NCBI GenBank assembly: GCA_937891825.1
Contig: CALAHN010000089.1
Coordinates: forward strand, 118,488-182,487
DNA: 64,000 bases
Direction of reading: 5' to 3'
From: an uncultured Alphaproteobacteria bacterium
GTDB taxonomy: Bacteria > Pseudomonadota > Alphaproteobacteria > Bin95
Both the position numbers and the translations under genes were made by a program. Positions within the stretch are counted from its first letter, which is position 1; each line of letters starts with the position of its first letter. This document shows positions 39,248 through 51,040 of this stretch, one piece after another. The notes beneath the pieces were generated by a model that was not told the DNA's origin, ran no database searches, and saw nothing but the letters and a program-made list of their open reading frames with translations.

Positions 39248-40924
39248 ATGAGCCAGCCGTCAGATATCGAAATCGCCAGGGCAGTCAAAGGCGCGGCCAT
39301 TCAGGAGATTGCCGCGACCCTGGGGATTCCAGAGGCCGCATTGCTGCCCTATGGCCGGGACAAGGCGAAGATCGACCTGGCCTGGGCGGCTGAAACGGCG
39401 GCAAAGCCCAAGGGCAAGCTCATTCTCGTGACCGCCATGACGCCGACACCGGCGGGCGAGGGCAAGACCACGACATCGATCGGGCTTGGGGACGGCTTGC
39501 GAAGGATCGGCAAGCGCGCCCTCATCTGCTTGCGCGAACCAAGCCTTGGGCCGTGTTTCGGCATGAAGGGCGGCGCGGCCGGCGGCGGCTACGCACAGGT
39601 CATTCCGATGGAAGCGATTAACCTGCATTTCACCGGCGACATGCACGCGATTTCCGCCGCCCACAATCTTCTGGCGGCGATGATCGACAACCATATCTAT
39701 TGGGGCAATGCGCTTGGGATTGACGCTCGTAAGGTCGCATGGCGGCGGGCGGTCGATATGAATGACCGGGCGCTCCGTGAGATTGTCGTCAGCCTGGGCG
39801 GCGCAGCGAATGGTTTCCCGCGCGAAGGCGGCTATGACATCACGGTCGCGTCCGAGGTCATGGCGATCCTGTGTCTCGCGACGGATCTGAAGGACCTGCA
39901 GGCCCGTTTCGCGCGCATCGTCATCGGCGAGACCCGGCGCGGCGACCCGATCACGGCCGCCGACCTCAAGGCCGACGGCGCCATGACGGTGCTGATGAAG
40001 GAAGCGCTGCAGCCCAATCTGGCGCAGACCCTGGAAGGCACGCCCGCCTTCGTCCATGGCGGCCCCTTCGCCAATATCGCCCATGGCTGCAACAGCGCCA
40101 TCGCGACGCGGACCGCGCTTGGCCTTGGCGACTATGTTGTGACCGAGGCCGGGTTCGGGGCCGACCTGGGCGCGGAGAAGTTTCTGGACATCAAATGCCG
40201 CTCCGCCGGGTTGAAGCCTGACGCGATCGTCGTCGTGGCGACGGCGCGCGCCCTCAAATTTCATGGCGGCGTCGCGCGCGCCGACCTCAATGTCGAGAAC
40301 CTTGCCGCAATCGATGTTGGCCTCGCCAACCTGGCGCGGCATCTGGATAATCTCGCGAAATATGGCGTCCCGGCAGTGGTCGCCATCAACCGCTTTGTCT
40401 CCGATACGGAAGCGGAACTGAGTGCGATCCAACGTTTCTGCCTGAACCGCCGACAGCCGGTCGCGGTCTGCACCCACTGGAGCGACGGCGGGCAGGGGGG
40501 CGAAGCGCTCGCCCGGCTCGCGGCCGAGGCGGCCGATAGCGGCGCTGCGGACTTCAAGCTGCTCTATCCGGATGACCTGCCGCTCCGGGCGAAGCTTGAA
40601 ACGGTCGCGCGGGAAATCTACCGCGCCGATGGCGTCAACCTGACGCCCGCGGCGGCGGCCCGCCTCGAGGCGCTTGAAGCGAAGGGCTACGGACATCTGC
40701 CCGTCTGCATGGCGAAAACCCAATACAGCTTCTCGGCCGATCCCGCTTTGCGCGGCGCGCCGGAAGGCTATGACATTCCCATTCGGGAGATCCGGCTTTC
40801 AGCAGGCGCAGGCTTCATCGTGGCGATCTGCGGAGATGTGATGACCATGCCAGGCTTGCCCCGCACGCCGGCGGCAGAGAGCATCGGCCTGGATAGCGGT
40901 GGCGACACGGTTGGGCTGTTCTAG
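39248..40924 (+). CDS. fhs: Formate--tetrahydrofolate ligase
   Basis: [58 protein letters not shown]-term [10 protein letters not shown]; start trimmed to [10 protein letters not shown]. Confidence 0.97.
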   Translation: MSQPSDIEIARAVKGAAIQEIAATLGIPEAALLPYGRDKAKIDLAWAAETAAKPKGKLILVTAMTPTPAGEGKTTTSIGLGDGLRRIGKRALICLREPSLGPCFGMKGGAAGGGYAQVIPMEAINLHFTGDMHAISAAHNLLAAMIDNHIYWGNALGIDARKVAWRRAVDMNDRALREIVVSLGGAANGFPREGGYDITVASEVMAILCLATDLKDLQARFARIVIGETRRGDPITAADLKADGAMTVLMKEALQPNLAQTLEGTPAFVHGGPFANIAHGCNSAIATRTALGLGDYVVTEAGFGADLGAEKFLDIKCRSAGLKPDAIVVVATARALKFHGGVARADLNVENLAAIDVGLANLARHLDNLAKYGVPAVVAINRFVSDTEAELSAIQRFCLNRRQPVAVCTHWSDGGQGGEALARLAAEAADSGAADFKLLYPDDLPLRAKLETVAREIYRADGVNLTPAAAARLEALEAKGYGHLPVCMAKTQYSFSADPALRGAPEGYDIPIREIRLSAGAGFIVAICGDVMTMPGLPRTPAAESIGLDSGGDTVGLF

Positions 40925-41026
40925 ATCAAACCAATCTTAGGCGGAATCGCCTAAGATTGGATAATTTGATCGATCTCAATAAGGTAGAGCACGGACCGCG
41001 CGTCCACTTGGACGCGCCATGCTCTA
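40922..41026 (+). repeat. 105-bp composite palindromic element, full copy 2 (hairpin A then hairpin B on +)
   Basis: TAGATCAAACCAATCTTAGGCGGAATCGCCTAAGATTGGATAATTTGATCGATCTCAATAAGGTAGAGCACGGACCGCGCGTCCACTTGGACGCGCCATGCTCTA. Confidence 0.9.
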
Positions 41027-41041
41027 CGTAGAGGCGGGGCG

Positions 41042-42085
41042 TCAGGCCTGGATGGGCGGCAGTCCCAGCTTTTCGGCCAGCGCCGCTAGTCCTTCCCATG
41101 TCTTGTCCTCGATCTCGATGCCGCCGATGCGCTCCTGCTTGCGGCGATGTTCGACCTCGCCGGGGTAGAAGACCTCGTTGAAGCCGTCGGCGGTCGGGGT
41201 CGATTTCAGGTAGGCTGCGAAATCGGCGACATCCTTGCGGAAGGTTGCAAGCGGGCGGAACGCATCGACCTTGAAGCAGGCGATGAAGCAGCCGTCATTG
41301 TGTCGGCCTGTCGGCTCAACGCCGAACCCGAGGCCCGTCAGCAGGGCGGACAGGATTTCCACCATGGCGGAAAGGGCGTAGCCCTTGAAGCCGACATCGC
41401 CGCCGAGCGGCAGCAGCGCGCCGCCATTGCCCAGAACCGCCGGGTCGGTCGTCGGCGCGCCGTTCTCGTCGATCAGCCATCCTTGCGGCACATGTTCGCC
41501 CCGGGCTTGCGCCAGTTTGATCTTGCCGGCCGCCGCAGCGGCGGTCGAGAGATCGAAGAACAATGGGCCTTCGAGGTCAGATGGCACGGCGATCGAAATC
41601 GGATTGGTGCCAAGCCGCGCCTCACGGCCGCCGAAGGGCGCGACCTGTTTCGGCGCGCGGCCTGAATCGGCGGTCATCAGGCCGATCATGCCTGCCTCGG
41701 CCGCCATCAGGGGATAAGCTGCGACCCGCCCGACATGGCCCTGGCGGAATATCGTGCAAGCGGCGACATTTTGCGTCTTCGCCTTCTCGATGGTCATTTG
41801 CATGGCGCGTTCGGTCTGGACATAGCCGAAGCCCCAGTGCGCATCGACGACGGTCGTCGTCGGGCTTTCCTGGATGACTTCGAACTTGGCGCCAGGAACG
41901 ATATGGCCTTTGCCGATCCGGTCGACATAGGAAGGGATCTGGATGATGCCGTGGCTGTCGTGGCCCGCCAGATTGGCCTCGATGCAATGGCGCGCCACCG
42001 TCTCCGCTTCGTCGCGTGGCGCTCCCGCAGCTTCCAGGAGGTCCGCGGCGATCGCGCGGAGACGGTCGGGAGAATGCGACGCCAT
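41042..42085 (-). CDS. Ldh-family (malate/L-lactate/ureidoglycolate dehydrogenase-like) oxidoreductase
   Basis: HDSHGIIQIPSYVDRI, LGTNPISIAVPS. Confidence 0.92.
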   Translation of the reverse strand: MASHSPDRLRAIAADLLEAAGAPRDEAETVARHCIEANLAGHDSHGIIQIPSYVDRIGKGHIVPGAKFEVIQESPTTTVVDAHWGFGYVQTERAMQMTIEKAKTQNVAACTIFRQGHVGRVAAYPLMAAEAGMIGLMTADSGRAPKQVAPFGGREARLGTNPISIAVPSDLEGPLFFDLSTAAAAAGKIKLAQARGEHVPQGWLIDENGAPTTDPAVLGNGGALLPLGGDVGFKGYALSAMVEILSALLTGLGFGVEPTGRHNDGCFIACFKVDAFRPLATFRKDVADFAAYLKSTPTADGFNEVFYPGEVEHRRKQERIGGIEIEDKTWEGLAALAEKLGLPPIQA

Positions 42086-42086
42086 A

Positions 42087-44429
42087 TCAGGGAACCTTTG
42101 CTACAGCCTTTGGCTTCTTGGGTTTGCGGACCGGCGTATCCTTGCCGGGGAAGCGGAACTCGATGCCGGCGCCGGACTTCGCCTTGACAACTTCGACCGC
42201 GCCGCCATCGGCCAGTTTGCCGAACAGCAACTCTTCCGCCAAGGGCTTCTTGATATGCTCCTGGATGATGCGGGCGAGCGGACGCGCGCCGTATTCGGGG
42301 CTGTAGCCTTTCTCGCCAAGCCACTTCCGGGCGCCGGCCGTCAGCTCGATCGAAACGCCGCGTTCGGCCAGTTGGCCCTCCAACTCGGCGATGAACTTGT
42401 CTACGACGCGGTCGATCACTTCCGGCGGCAGCGTCTTGAATGAAATTGTCGCGTCCAGGCGATTGCGGAATTCCGGCGTGAACAGCTTGTTGATGGCGTC
42501 CTGGTCGTCGCCTTCGCGGATGCTGCGTCCGAACCCGATGGCGGGCTTCGCCAGGTCAGCAGCGCCCGCATTCGTCGTCATGATCAGGATGACGTTCCGG
42601 AAATCCACCTTCTTGCCGCTATGGTCGGTCAGCTTGCCGTGATCCATGATCTGCAGCAGCACGTTGTAGACATCCGGATGGGCTTTCTCGATTTCATCGA
42701 GCAGCAGCACGACATGGGGGTTCTGGTCGACCGCGTCGGTCAGAAGCCCGCCCTGGTCGAAGCCGACATAGCCCGGCGGCGCACCGATCAAGCGGGAGAC
42801 CGAATGGCGCTCCATGTATTCCGACATATCGAAGCGCACCAGCTCGACGCCCAGGATCTTCGCAAGCTGCTTGGCGGCTTCGGTCTTGCCGACGCCTGTC
42901 GGCCCGGCGAACAGATAGCTGCCGATGGGCTTTTCCGGCTGGCGGAGGCCAGCGCGAGCCAGCTTGACCGCGCTCGCCAGCGCTTCCATCGCCAGATCCT
43001 GGCCGAACACCGCCGCCTTGAGGTCGGTCAGCAGCGTGCCGAGCGAGACCTTGTCGTCCCGGCTGACGGATTTGGCCGGGATGCGGGCGATCTTGGAGAC
43101 GATTTCCTCGATTTCCTTGACGCCGATAGTTTTGCGCCGACGCGATTCCGGCAACAGCATCTGCGCCGCGCCGACTTCGTCGATCACGTCGATCGCCTTG
43201 TCCGGAAGCTTCCGGTCGTTGATATAGCGCGCCGAAAGCTCGACCGCGGTGCGGATCGCGTCCTTGGTGTAGCGCACCTTGTGATGCTCTTCGTAGACCG
43301 GCTTCAGGCCCATCATGATCTTGATGGCGTCATCGACGGAAGGCTCGTTGACGTCGATCTTCTGGAACCGCCGGACGAGGGCGCGGTCCTTCTCGAAATA
43401 GGACCGATATTCCTTGTATGTCGTTGATCCAATGCACCGAAGCGTCCCGGATGCGAGCGCCGGCTTCAAGAGGTTCGAGGCATCCATCGACCCGCCGGAC
43501 GTGGCGCCGGCGCCGATCACGGTATGAATTTCGTCGATGAAGAGGATCGATCCGGGCCGGTCCTCGAGTTCCTTCAGCACGGCCTTGATGCGTTCCTCGA
43601 AGTCGCCGCGATACCGGGTGCCGGCGAGGAGCGAACCCATGTCGAGGGAATAGATCACCGCGTCGCTCAGGACCTCGGGCGTTTCGCCCTCGACAATGCG
43701 CCGGGCGAGGCCCTCGGCGATCGCGGTCTTGCCGACGCCGGGATCGCCGACCAGCAGGGGATTGTTCTTGGTGCGGCGACAGAGGATTTGAATGACGCGC
43801 TCAAGCTCGTGGCTGCGGCCGATGAGCGGATCGATCTTGCCGGCCAGAGCTTTCTCATTCAGGTCGACGCAATAGGCCTCCAGGGCTTCGGCGCCGGATT
43901 TGTCCTCTTCGGCCTCTTCGTTTGGCGGGTTGTCGCCGCCGCGCCGTTCCGATTGCCCGCGCGGGCGCCGGCGTTCGGAGGGCTGGCCGCCCTTTGCGAC
44001 GCCGTGGGAGATGTATTGCACCGCATCGAGCCGCGTCATGTTCTGCTGGTGCAGAAAATAGACCGCATGGCTTTCGCGTTCGGAGAAGATCGCGACCAGA
44101 ACATTCGCGCCGGTGACTTCCTCGCGACCGGAGGACTGGACGTGGATCGCGGCGCGCTGGAGCACCCGCTGGAAGCCGGCCGTCGGTTTCGGGTCGGCGG
44201 CTTCGATCCCAAGCGGGCGGCGCATGCCGTTGAATTCTTCGTCGATATAGCCGGTCAGGTCCGCCTTGAGCTTGTCGATATCGACCGAACAGGCCCGGAG
44301 CACCGCAATGGCGTCCCGATCGTCGGTCAAGGCGATCAGGAGATGCTCAAGCGTCGCATATTCGTGCGTGCGGTCGCGGGCGACGCCAAGCGCCTTGTGC
44401 AGCGTCTCTTCAAGATTGCGGGACAACAT
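42087..44429 (-). CDS. clpA: ATP-dependent Clp protease ATP-binding subunit ClpA
   Basis: Clp N domain, two AAA modules ([32 protein letters not shown]). Confidence 0.98.
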   Translation of the reverse strand: MLSRNLEETLHKALGVARDRTHEYATLEHLLIALTDDRDAIAVLRACSVDIDKLKADLTGYIDEEFNGMRRPLGIEAADPKPTAGFQRVLQRAAIHVQSSGREEVTGANVLVAIFSERESHAVYFLHQQNMTRLDAVQYISHGVAKGGQPSERRRPRGQSERRGGDNPPNEEAEEDKSGAEALEAYCVDLNEKALAGKIDPLIGRSHELERVIQILCRRTKNNPLLVGDPGVGKTAIAEGLARRIVEGETPEVLSDAVIYSLDMGSLLAGTRYRGDFEERIKAVLKELEDRPGSILFIDEIHTVIGAGATSGGSMDASNLLKPALASGTLRCIGSTTYKEYRSYFEKDRALVRRFQKIDVNEPSVDDAIKIMMGLKPVYEEHHKVRYTKDAIRTAVELSARYINDRKLPDKAIDVIDEVGAAQMLLPESRRRKTIGVKEIEEIVSKIARIPAKSVSRDDKVSLGTLLTDLKAAVFGQDLAMEALASAVKLARAGLRQPEKPIGSYLFAGPTGVGKTEAAKQLAKILGVELVRFDMSEYMERHSVSRLIGAPPGYVGFDQGGLLTDAVDQNPHVVLLLDEIEKAHPDVYNVLLQIMDHGKLTDHSGKKVDFRNVILIMTTNAGAADLAKPAIGFGRSIREGDDQDAINKLFTPEFRNRLDATISFKTLPPEVIDRVVDKFIAELEGQLAERGVSIELTAGARKWLGEKGYSPEYGARPLARIIQEHIKKPLAEELLFGKLADGGAVEVVKAKSGAGIEFRFPGKDTPVRKPKKPKAVAKVP

Positions 44430-44494
44430 GGGACTTGGTCCCTCCAGCTTCGGGGCGGCGCGGCTGCGCCAGATGGGTCGTCTCGACGGGCAGA

Positions 44495-44821
44495 TCAGTC
44501 CTTCTCAAGCGTAAGCTGGAGCGGATGCTCGTGTCGACGGGCAAACTCCACGACTTCGGTCACTTTCGTTTCGGCGACTTCATATGTGTAGACGCCGCAA
44601 ACGCCGATGCCGCGTCGATGGACGTTCAGCATGACCTGGGTCGCTTCCTCACGGCTCTTGCGGAAGAAACTTTCCAGGACATGGACGACGAACTCCATCG
44701 GCGTGTAGTCGTCGTTCAGCATTAAAACCTTGTACATCGCCGGTTTCTTGGTCCCCGGCTTTGTCCGGACGACGACGCCGGTTTCGCGGCCATCGCCTGG
44801 TTTATCGCCATCTTCGCTCAT
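44495..44821 (-). CDS. clpS: ATP-dependent Clp protease adaptor ClpS
   Basis: [57 protein letters not shown]. Confidence 0.98.
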   Translation of the reverse strand: MSEDGDKPGDGRETGVVVRTKPGTKKPAMYKVLMLNDDYTPMEFVVHVLESFFRKSREEATQVMLNVHRRGIGVCGVYTYEVAETKVTEVVEFARRHEHPLQLTLEKD

Positions 44822-44917
44822 TGTGCTCGTGCGCTCTTCCGTTGGCTTCGCCCTAGAGTATAGGGCAATGGGACAAGAATATGGCGGCTCCGGCGCACAA
44901 GAAAGGGCAGATGCCCC

Positions 44918-46452
44918 TTATTGGCCAGATTTTCCGAGTTTCGCCAAAGCCGCCGCTCGTTCCCGCGCGACCGCCTGCAGCGCCGCCCGGTCGATTTTAT
45001 TGGTGCTGGCGAGCGGCAGCGCATCCAGGAAAAAGATGCGCCGGGGGTGTGCGTATGCCGGGCCGTTCGCCAGGGCGAATTGCTTCAACTCCGCCTCCGT
45101 CACGGCGTCCGGGCGGGTCGGCGCCACGAAGGCGACCGGGGCCTCGCCCTTGACCCCATGGGGGACAGGCGTCACCGCCGACTGGCGGACGGCAGGGTGC
45201 TTTTCCAGCACGGCTTCAACCTCGGCCGGATAGATGTTTTCGCCGCCGCAATTGAACATGTCGTCCGCACGGCTGATGAACCAGTAGAAACCCTCGGCGT
45301 CCCGCCGCAGCATGTCGCCGGTCCTGAACCAGCCGCTGCCTGGCAGCTTGGCGGCAGTCGCTTCCGGCAGATTGTGGTAACCCAGCATCACGCCGGGGTT
45401 CCTGACCCAAAGCTCGCCTGAATGCGCGCCGCCCGGATCGGCGGGATAATCCGGGTCCGCGACCAGCATGACCTCGCCCCCTGCCAAAGGCGCGCCGCAG
45501 GAGCCAAGCGGCCGCGGCAAGCCGTCGGGATGCGCGCCGAACATGCGGGGCCAGCTTCGGTGACGCCATACTGGATCGTGATCGTCGGACCGTTGAAGGT
45601 CTCCCGCACCTGTTTCAGCAGCGACGGCGATGCGGGCGCGGAGCCCATCGACACTTCCTTGACCGATGTCAGGTCGGTTCGGGCGATCGTCTCGCGCTCC
45701 AGCAAGAGCATGGCGATCATCGCCGGGACGCCGGAGATCGTATCGGGCCGGAACCGCTCGATCGCGGCAAGATAGGTTCTGGCGTCGAAGCGCGGCATCA
45801 GGACGATGCGGGCGCCGGTGAAGAAGGCGCTCTTGGTCACCATCAGCGCGTTCTTGTGATAGAGCGGCGCCGCGACGAGATAGACCCCGTCCGGCCGCAT
45901 CCAGGCGGCCGTCGAAGGTCCCCAGAGCTGGCCGGCGTGATCCAGGAGGACGCCTTTCGGCCGGCCGGTCGAGCCGGACGTATAGGGATGCAGCGCGACG
46001 TCGCCGGGCGCTGGGACGACCGGATCGAAGGGGCCGGGGTCGAGGAAGGCCTCAAATTCCGGGCCGAATGCGACCGTGGGCAGGCCGGATGGCGTCAGGT
46101 GGGCGAAGTCCGGCTCCATGAAGGCGATCTTGGCGCCCGAATCCCGAATGACGTAGTCGTAGATTTCGCCCGAGAGCTTGATGTTGATCGGGGCGGGCGC
46201 CATGCCGGCCCGCATCGCGCCGAAAAAGATCGCAAGATACTCGATCCGGTTAAGGGCGAGCACGCCGACCCGGTCGCCCGGCACAAGCCCGCGGCGGCGG
46301 AGACCGCGGGCCACGCCGTTCGCCATGCGGTCGAGATCGTCATAGGTGAAGGCGGCGTCGCCCGATTTTGAAAGATCGACGACGGCAGTCCGATTCTGGC
46401 TGAGATGACGCGCGAAGATCATGCCGAGATTGGCGATGGCGGCGGTGGACAT
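44918..46452 (-). pseudogene. AMP-binding acyl-CoA synthetase, frameshifted (ORFs 45388..46452 and 44918..45544)
   Basis: N-terminal ORF reads HPYTSGSTGRPKGVLLDH...IQYGVTEAGPA then noise; the other frame continues MFGAHPDGLPRPLGSCGAPLAGGEVMLV...; break lies at the GGGG run 45547-45550. Confidence 0.85.
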
Positions 46453-46497
46453 CGATGCTGGCTCCGGCGGCGACAGCGGGAACAGTCGCTATGGGGC

Positions 46498-46842
46498 TTA
46501 TAGTAAACTCGGCGCCAGTTTAGGCAATTGGATACGCAAACCGTCCTGGGCCTCGGTCAGGACGATCTGGCAGCCGAGCCTGGAGGTCTCGGCGGCGCCC
46601 GGCGCCAGATCGAGGATGGAATCCTCCTCCTCGCTCGGCGGGGGCAGGACGTCGAAAGCTGCTGGCTCCAGAATGACATGGCAGGTGGAGCAAGCCATCG
46701 AGCCTTCGCAGTCGCCCTCGATCGCAGCGCCGACTCGCCATGCCAGAGCGAGCACGGATTCGCCGACACGTGCCTCCACCGGCATTTCACGGCCGTCCGC
46801 CTGGATGAACGTGACCTTGGGCACGGGGTCAGGCTGCCGCAT
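46498..46842 (-). CDS. 2Fe-2S ferredoxin (Isc/FdxB-type)
   Basis: GDCEGSMACSTCHVIL ... SRLGCQIVLTEAQDGLRIQLP; start trimmed to MRQPDPVPKVTF. Confidence 0.92.
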   Translation of the reverse strand: MRQPDPVPKVTFIQADGREMPVEARVGESVLALAWRVGAAIEGDCEGSMACSTCHVILEPAAFDVLPPPSEEEDSILDLAPGAAETSRLGCQIVLTEAQDGLRIQLPKLAPSLL

Positions 46843-48034
46843 CGGGGCGGGCCGCCTGGCCCGCCGCGGCGGCAAGCGCCTTGGCGGCGGCAACGACTTC
46901 CGCTTCCGTCGTTTGCCGCCCGAACCCGATCCGAAGCGATGTCGCGGCGACCTCTGGCGACAAACCAAGCGCGCTCAACACATAGCTCGGCTCGACCGAG
47001 GCCGAGGAACAGGCGGAGCCGGTCGCGACGGCGATATGCGGCGCGGCGGCCATGACATCCAGCGCCGGCGCGTCTTTGAAGGCGATATTGAGATTGCCGG
47101 CGAGGCGCGGCGTCAACGCGCCGTTGACCGTGAAAATGGCGCCGCTGGTCTTCAAGGTCTCGCGGAACAGCAAGCTCAAGCGCTCGAGGCGCTTGCTCTC
47201 CGCATCCAGTTCAGCCGCGGCGATCCGGGCGGCGGCGCCGAAGCCGACGATCAGCGGCGGCGGCAGCGTGCCGGAGCGCAGACCTCGTTCCTGACCGCCG
47301 CCATGGAATAGCGGCAGCAAGCGTGCGCGCGGCCGACGCCGGACAAAGAGCGCCCCCATCCCCTTCGGACCGTACATCTTGTGGCCGGAGATGCTCATTA
47401 AGTCGATGCCCAATGCGGTCGCGTCGAGCGGAAACTTGCCGACTGCCTGCGCGGCGTCGACATGGAGCAGCGCGCCGGCTGCGCGGGTCAATTGGGCAGC
47501 TTCCGCGACCGGCTGAATGACGCCGATCTCGTTGTTCGCCGCCATGAGGCAGACCAGGCTCGTAGGCGTCTTGAGCGCGGCTTCCAAAGCAGTCAGGTCG
47601 GCGAAGCCGTCCGCCGTCACGGGCAGGGTTTCGACCGTGAAGCCTTCGTCGGAGAGTGAGCGTGCGGCCTCCAGCACGCACTTGTGCTCGAAGGCGAAAA
47701 CCAGGACCCGCTTCACGCCGTCGCCCATGCGGGCGCGGAACCGGGCCGCCCCGATGATCGCCAGATTGTTGGCCTCGGTCGCGCCTGATGTAAACACGAT
47801 CTCCCGCGGGTCCGCGCCGATCAGGTCAGCGATATTGGCCCGCGCCTGCTCGACGGCGGCCTCCGCCTTCCGGCCGAAACCATGCTGGATCGAATGGGGA
47901 TTGCCGAATTCCTCCTGGAGGAAGGGCAGCATGGCGTCGAGCGCGCGGCGGTCGAGCGGGGTCGTCGCCTGATAGTCGAGGTAGATGGGGGCGTCCGTCA
48001 CGGGGGCAGCTTTCCTTGGATGGGCCAGCGTCAT
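46829..48034 (-). CDS. Cysteine desulfurase (NifS/IscS-like)
   Basis: IYLDYQATTPLDRRALDAM, SGHKMYGPKGMGALFVRR, ATGSACSSASVEPSYVLSALG. Confidence 0.93.
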   Translation of the reverse strand: MTLAHPRKAAPVTDAPIYLDYQATTPLDRRALDAMLPFLQEEFGNPHSIQHGFGRKAEAAVEQARANIADLIGADPREIVFTSGATEANNLAIIGAARFRARMGDGVKRVLVFAFEHKCVLEAARSLSDEGFTVETLPVTADGFADLTALEAALKTPTSLVCLMAANNEIGVIQPVAEAAQLTRAAGALLHVDAAQAVGKFPLDATALGIDLMSISGHKMYGPKGMGALFVRRRPRARLLPLFHGGGQERGLRSGTLPPPLIVGFGAAARIAAAELDAESKRLERLSLLFRETLKTSGAIFTVNGALTPRLAGNLNIAFKDAPALDVMAAAPHIAVATGSACSSASVEPSYVLSALGLSPEVAATSLRIGFGRQTTEAEVVAAAKALAAAAGQAARPDAAA

Positions 48035-49128
48035 TGACGTTTGCGATTATAGAGCGTCCGCCAGGCTTCGACGAACCCGGCTGTGTCAGCCGCCGTCGTC
48101 GTCAGCCCGAGGCTGATGCGGATTGTCGCCGCGACGGTCGGGCTGGGCAGCCCCATCGCCTGAAGAACATGGCTTGCCGCAACCTTGCCCGAGGAGCAGG
48201 CAGCGCCAGCGGAAACCGCATAGCCTGCAAGGTCGAACGCCATCACCTGGGTCGCCGCCTCAACGCCATGCATGGGAATGGCAGCGGTGTTGGCGAGGCG
48301 CGGCCCAGCGCCGCCGATGGCGACGGCCTCGGCGTCGATCATCAGGATCGCCCGCTCCATCCGGTCTCTGAGCTGCTTGAGGCGCGGCTGATCGGCGATG
48401 CTTGCGTCGATCTCCGAAGCCGCAGCGCCAAACCCGGCGATCCCGATCAGGTTCTCGGACCCGCCCCGAAGCCCGCGCTCCTGGCCGCCGCCGACGATCA
48501 GGCCTTGCGGGGCGACTCCGAGCCGGAAGATCGCAGCGCCGACGCCCAGGGGGCCGCCGATCTTGGCGGCCGAAACAGCGACGGCGTCCGCGCCGAGTTC
48601 ATTCAGGTCGAGCGCCAGCTTGCCATAGGCTTGGGCCGCATCGACGACAAGCGCCCCGCCGGCGCGATGGACAATCTCCGCAATTTTCCGAACGGGCTGC
48701 ACAGTCCCAGTTTCATTGTTCGCCAGCATGACAGCGACAATCGCATCGCGGGCGTCCGCGCCGAGCGCCGCTTCCAGCGCGGCCAGATCGAGAATGCCGT
48801 CGCCGTTCAGCGGCAGCAGCCGCGCGCCCGCCGGCGCCTGAAGGACGGCGGCATGTTCGCTGGCGCTCGCGAGCAACCGCGTCCGGCCGCCGATCCTGAG
48901 CGCCAGTTGGCAAGCTTCGGTTCCCGATCCTGTGAACACAACATCCGCCGGCCGGGCGCCGGCGCTCAGGGCCACTGCCGTCCGGGCGTCTTCGATCAGG
49001 CGCCGGGCGCGGCGGCCGTGGTCATGGACGGATGATGGGTTGCCGATCAAGCCCATCGCCGCCGCCACCGCCGCCGCCGCCGCAGGCCTGAGCGGGGCGG
49101 CGGCATTATGATCCAGGTAAACAGTCAT
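48031..49128 (-). CDS. Second cysteine desulfurase-family aminotransferase
   Basis: VYLDHNAAAPLRPAA, AAKIGGPLGVGAAIF, SAGAACSSGKVAASHVLQAMG. Confidence 0.92.
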   Translation of the reverse strand: MTVYLDHNAAAPLRPAAAAAVAAAMGLIGNPSSVHDHGRRARRLIEDARTAVALSAGARPADVVFTGSGTEACQLALRIGGRTRLLASASEHAAVLQAPAGARLLPLNGDGILDLAALEAALGADARDAIVAVMLANNETGTVQPVRKIAEIVHRAGGALVVDAAQAYGKLALDLNELGADAVAVSAAKIGGPLGVGAAIFRLGVAPQGLIVGGGQERGLRGGSENLIGIAGFGAAASEIDASIADQPRLKQLRDRMERAILMIDAEAVAIGGAGPRLANTAAIPMHGVEAATQVMAFDLAGYAVSAGAACSSGKVAASHVLQAMGLPSPTVAATIRISLGLTTTAADTAGFVEAWRTLYNRKRQ

Positions 49129-49255
49129 GGCTTAAAATGCGCCCTGCATGCGGAAGTTCTTGAAAATAGCGCCAGAGAAGCGCATTTCTACGCTCCCGAC
49201 CCCCATCCCGATAGCGTCGTTCGACGCCTTTCAGATTTGCTGAAGAGAGTTATGC

Positions 49256-49963
49256 ATGGCCGAAGTCATTATCGCGGGTCCTGAAGGACGGATTGAAGGT
49301 CGATATCATCACGTCGCCGAAGCGGATGCGCCACTGGCGATTATCCTGCACCCGCACCCGCAGTATGGCGGGAATATGAACAATCGGGTCGTGCAGGGCC
49401 TGGCGCATTTATACGCCAGGCGCGGCTTTTCGACATTGCGCTTCAATTTCCGCGGCGTCGGCCGCTCCCAGGGTCAGTATGGCCGTGGGGAGGGAGAATT
49501 GATGGATGCCGCCGCCGCGCTCGATTGGCTGCAGTCGATCAAGCCGGACGCTAAGACCGTCTGGGTCGCCGGGTTTTCGTTCGGGGCCTGGATCGGCATG
49601 CAATTGCTGATGCGCCGGCCGGAGATCGGCGGGTTCATTTCGGTATCGCCGCCGGCGAACATGTACGACTTCTCCTTCCTGGCGCCGTGCCCGTCCTCCG
49701 GCCTGATCATTCACGGCGACGCCGATGAGATCGTGCCCCAGGAAGCAGTGCTGCGATTGATCGACAAGCTGGCCATGCAAAAAGGCATCACGGTTGACTA
49801 CGAGAATATCGAAGGCGCGGGACATGTCTTCGGACCGCAGCTTGAATTGATGCTGTCGCGCTGCGAGGTCTATCTGGATCGACGGATGTCGGAAGATGCA
49901 GTCTTCGCGCTGCCCCCGCCTCCGGACCCCGAACTCGACGAAGAGATCGATGCGGCCGAATAA
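49256..49963 (+). CDS. Alpha/beta hydrolase
   Basis: PHPQYGGNMNNRVVQGLAHLYARRGFSTLRFNFRGVGRSQG, GFSFGAWIG, IHGDADEIVP. Confidence 0.93.
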   Translation: MAEVIIAGPEGRIEGRYHHVAEADAPLAIILHPHPQYGGNMNNRVVQGLAHLYARRGFSTLRFNFRGVGRSQGQYGRGEGELMDAAAALDWLQSIKPDAKTVWVAGFSFGAWIGMQLLMRRPEIGGFISVSPPANMYDFSFLAPCPSSGLIIHGDADEIVPQEAVLRLIDKLAMQKGITVDYENIEGAGHVFGPQLELMLSRCEVYLDRRMSEDAVFALPPPPDPELDEEIDAAE

Positions 49964-51040
49964 TCAGCGCCGGGCGCGGGCCAACCGGCCGCCGGGCATT
50001 GGCCGCGGCGCGCCGGTGGTCTCGGGGAAGCTGATCGGCAGGTTCAGGAGTTTGCGGACACCGAGATAGGCAAAGGCCTCGGCCTCGATGTCGTCGCCTT
50101 TGAAGCCTAGCGTTTCAATCGGCCCGACCGGCGCCGGGATCAGCGCGGCCAATCGCTCCATCAGCCAGGCGTTCGAGCGGCCGCCGCCCGAAATCAACCA
50201 GCGCGCTGGCGGCGCCGGAAAGAGCGCGCCGCTTGCGGCGATCGCAGCCGCCGTCAGTTCGGTCAGCGTCGCCGCGCCGTCTGCGAGCGATAGCCCTGTC
50301 GCCAGCGCGTCGGAAAAATCCAGGCGATCCAGGGACTTCGGCGGCGGCCTTTGGAAGAACGCCGCTGACAGCATCCGGTCAATTCGGCTTTGGTCCACGA
50401 CGCCGGTCCGCGCGATCCTGCCATTGGCGTCGAACGGCTGGTCCGTATGGCGCGCTATCCAGTCGTCGATCGAGCCATTGCCCGGCCCGACATCGCAGGC
50501 GATCAGCCGGGCGCTTCGATCGATCCAAGTTACATTGGCGACGCCGCCGATATTGACGAACGCCAGCGGCCTCTGGGGCGCGGCTTCTGCCAGCGCTGCG
50601 TGGTAGATCGGCGCCAGCGGCGCGCCTTGCCCGCCAGCGGCCACATCGTCGGAGCGAAAATCGAAAGCCACATCGATGCCGATGCTGTTGGCGAGCCGTT
50701 GGCCGTCGCCGATCTGCCATGTGCGGCCCTCCTGGGGACGGTGCAGGACGGTCTGGCCGTGAAATCCGACGATCCGGATGGATTTCCGGGATTGCGCCAG
50801 GCGCTCCAACAGGGTTTCGACGGCCTTGGCATGAAAGTCGGTGAGGGTGGCCTCAAGGCTGGCTGGATCGATGTCGCCGTCAAGCGCGCGTCTCAGATCC
50901 TTGCGGAATGCGGATGGATAACAGAGCGTCAGCGCGCCCATCGGCCGGACCCATCCGGCGCCGTCCGTTTCCAGCAATGCGGCGTCAACGCCGTCCAGCG
51001 ATGTCCCGCTCATCAGCCCGATCGCAAGGCAGGGGATCAT
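49964..51040 (-). CDS. anmK: Anhydro-N-acetylmuramic acid kinase
   Basis: [44 protein letters not shown]; start trimmed from 52060. Confidence 0.95.
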   Translation of the reverse strand: MIPCLAIGLMSGTSLDGVDAALLETDGAGWVRPMGALTLCYPSAFRKDLRRALDGDIDPASLEATLTDFHAKAVETLLERLAQSRKSIRIVGFHGQTVLHRPQEGRTWQIGDGQRLANSIGIDVAFDFRSDDVAAGGQGAPLAPIYHAALAEAAPQRPLAFVNIGGVANVTWIDRSARLIACDVGPGNGSIDDWIARHTDQPFDANGRIARTGVVDQSRIDRMLSAAFFQRPPPKSLDRLDFSDALATGLSLADGAATLTELTAAAIAASGALFPAPPARWLISGGGRSNAWLMERLAALIPAPVGPIETLGFKGDDIEAEAFAYLGVRKLLNLPISFPETTGAPRPMPGGRLARARR

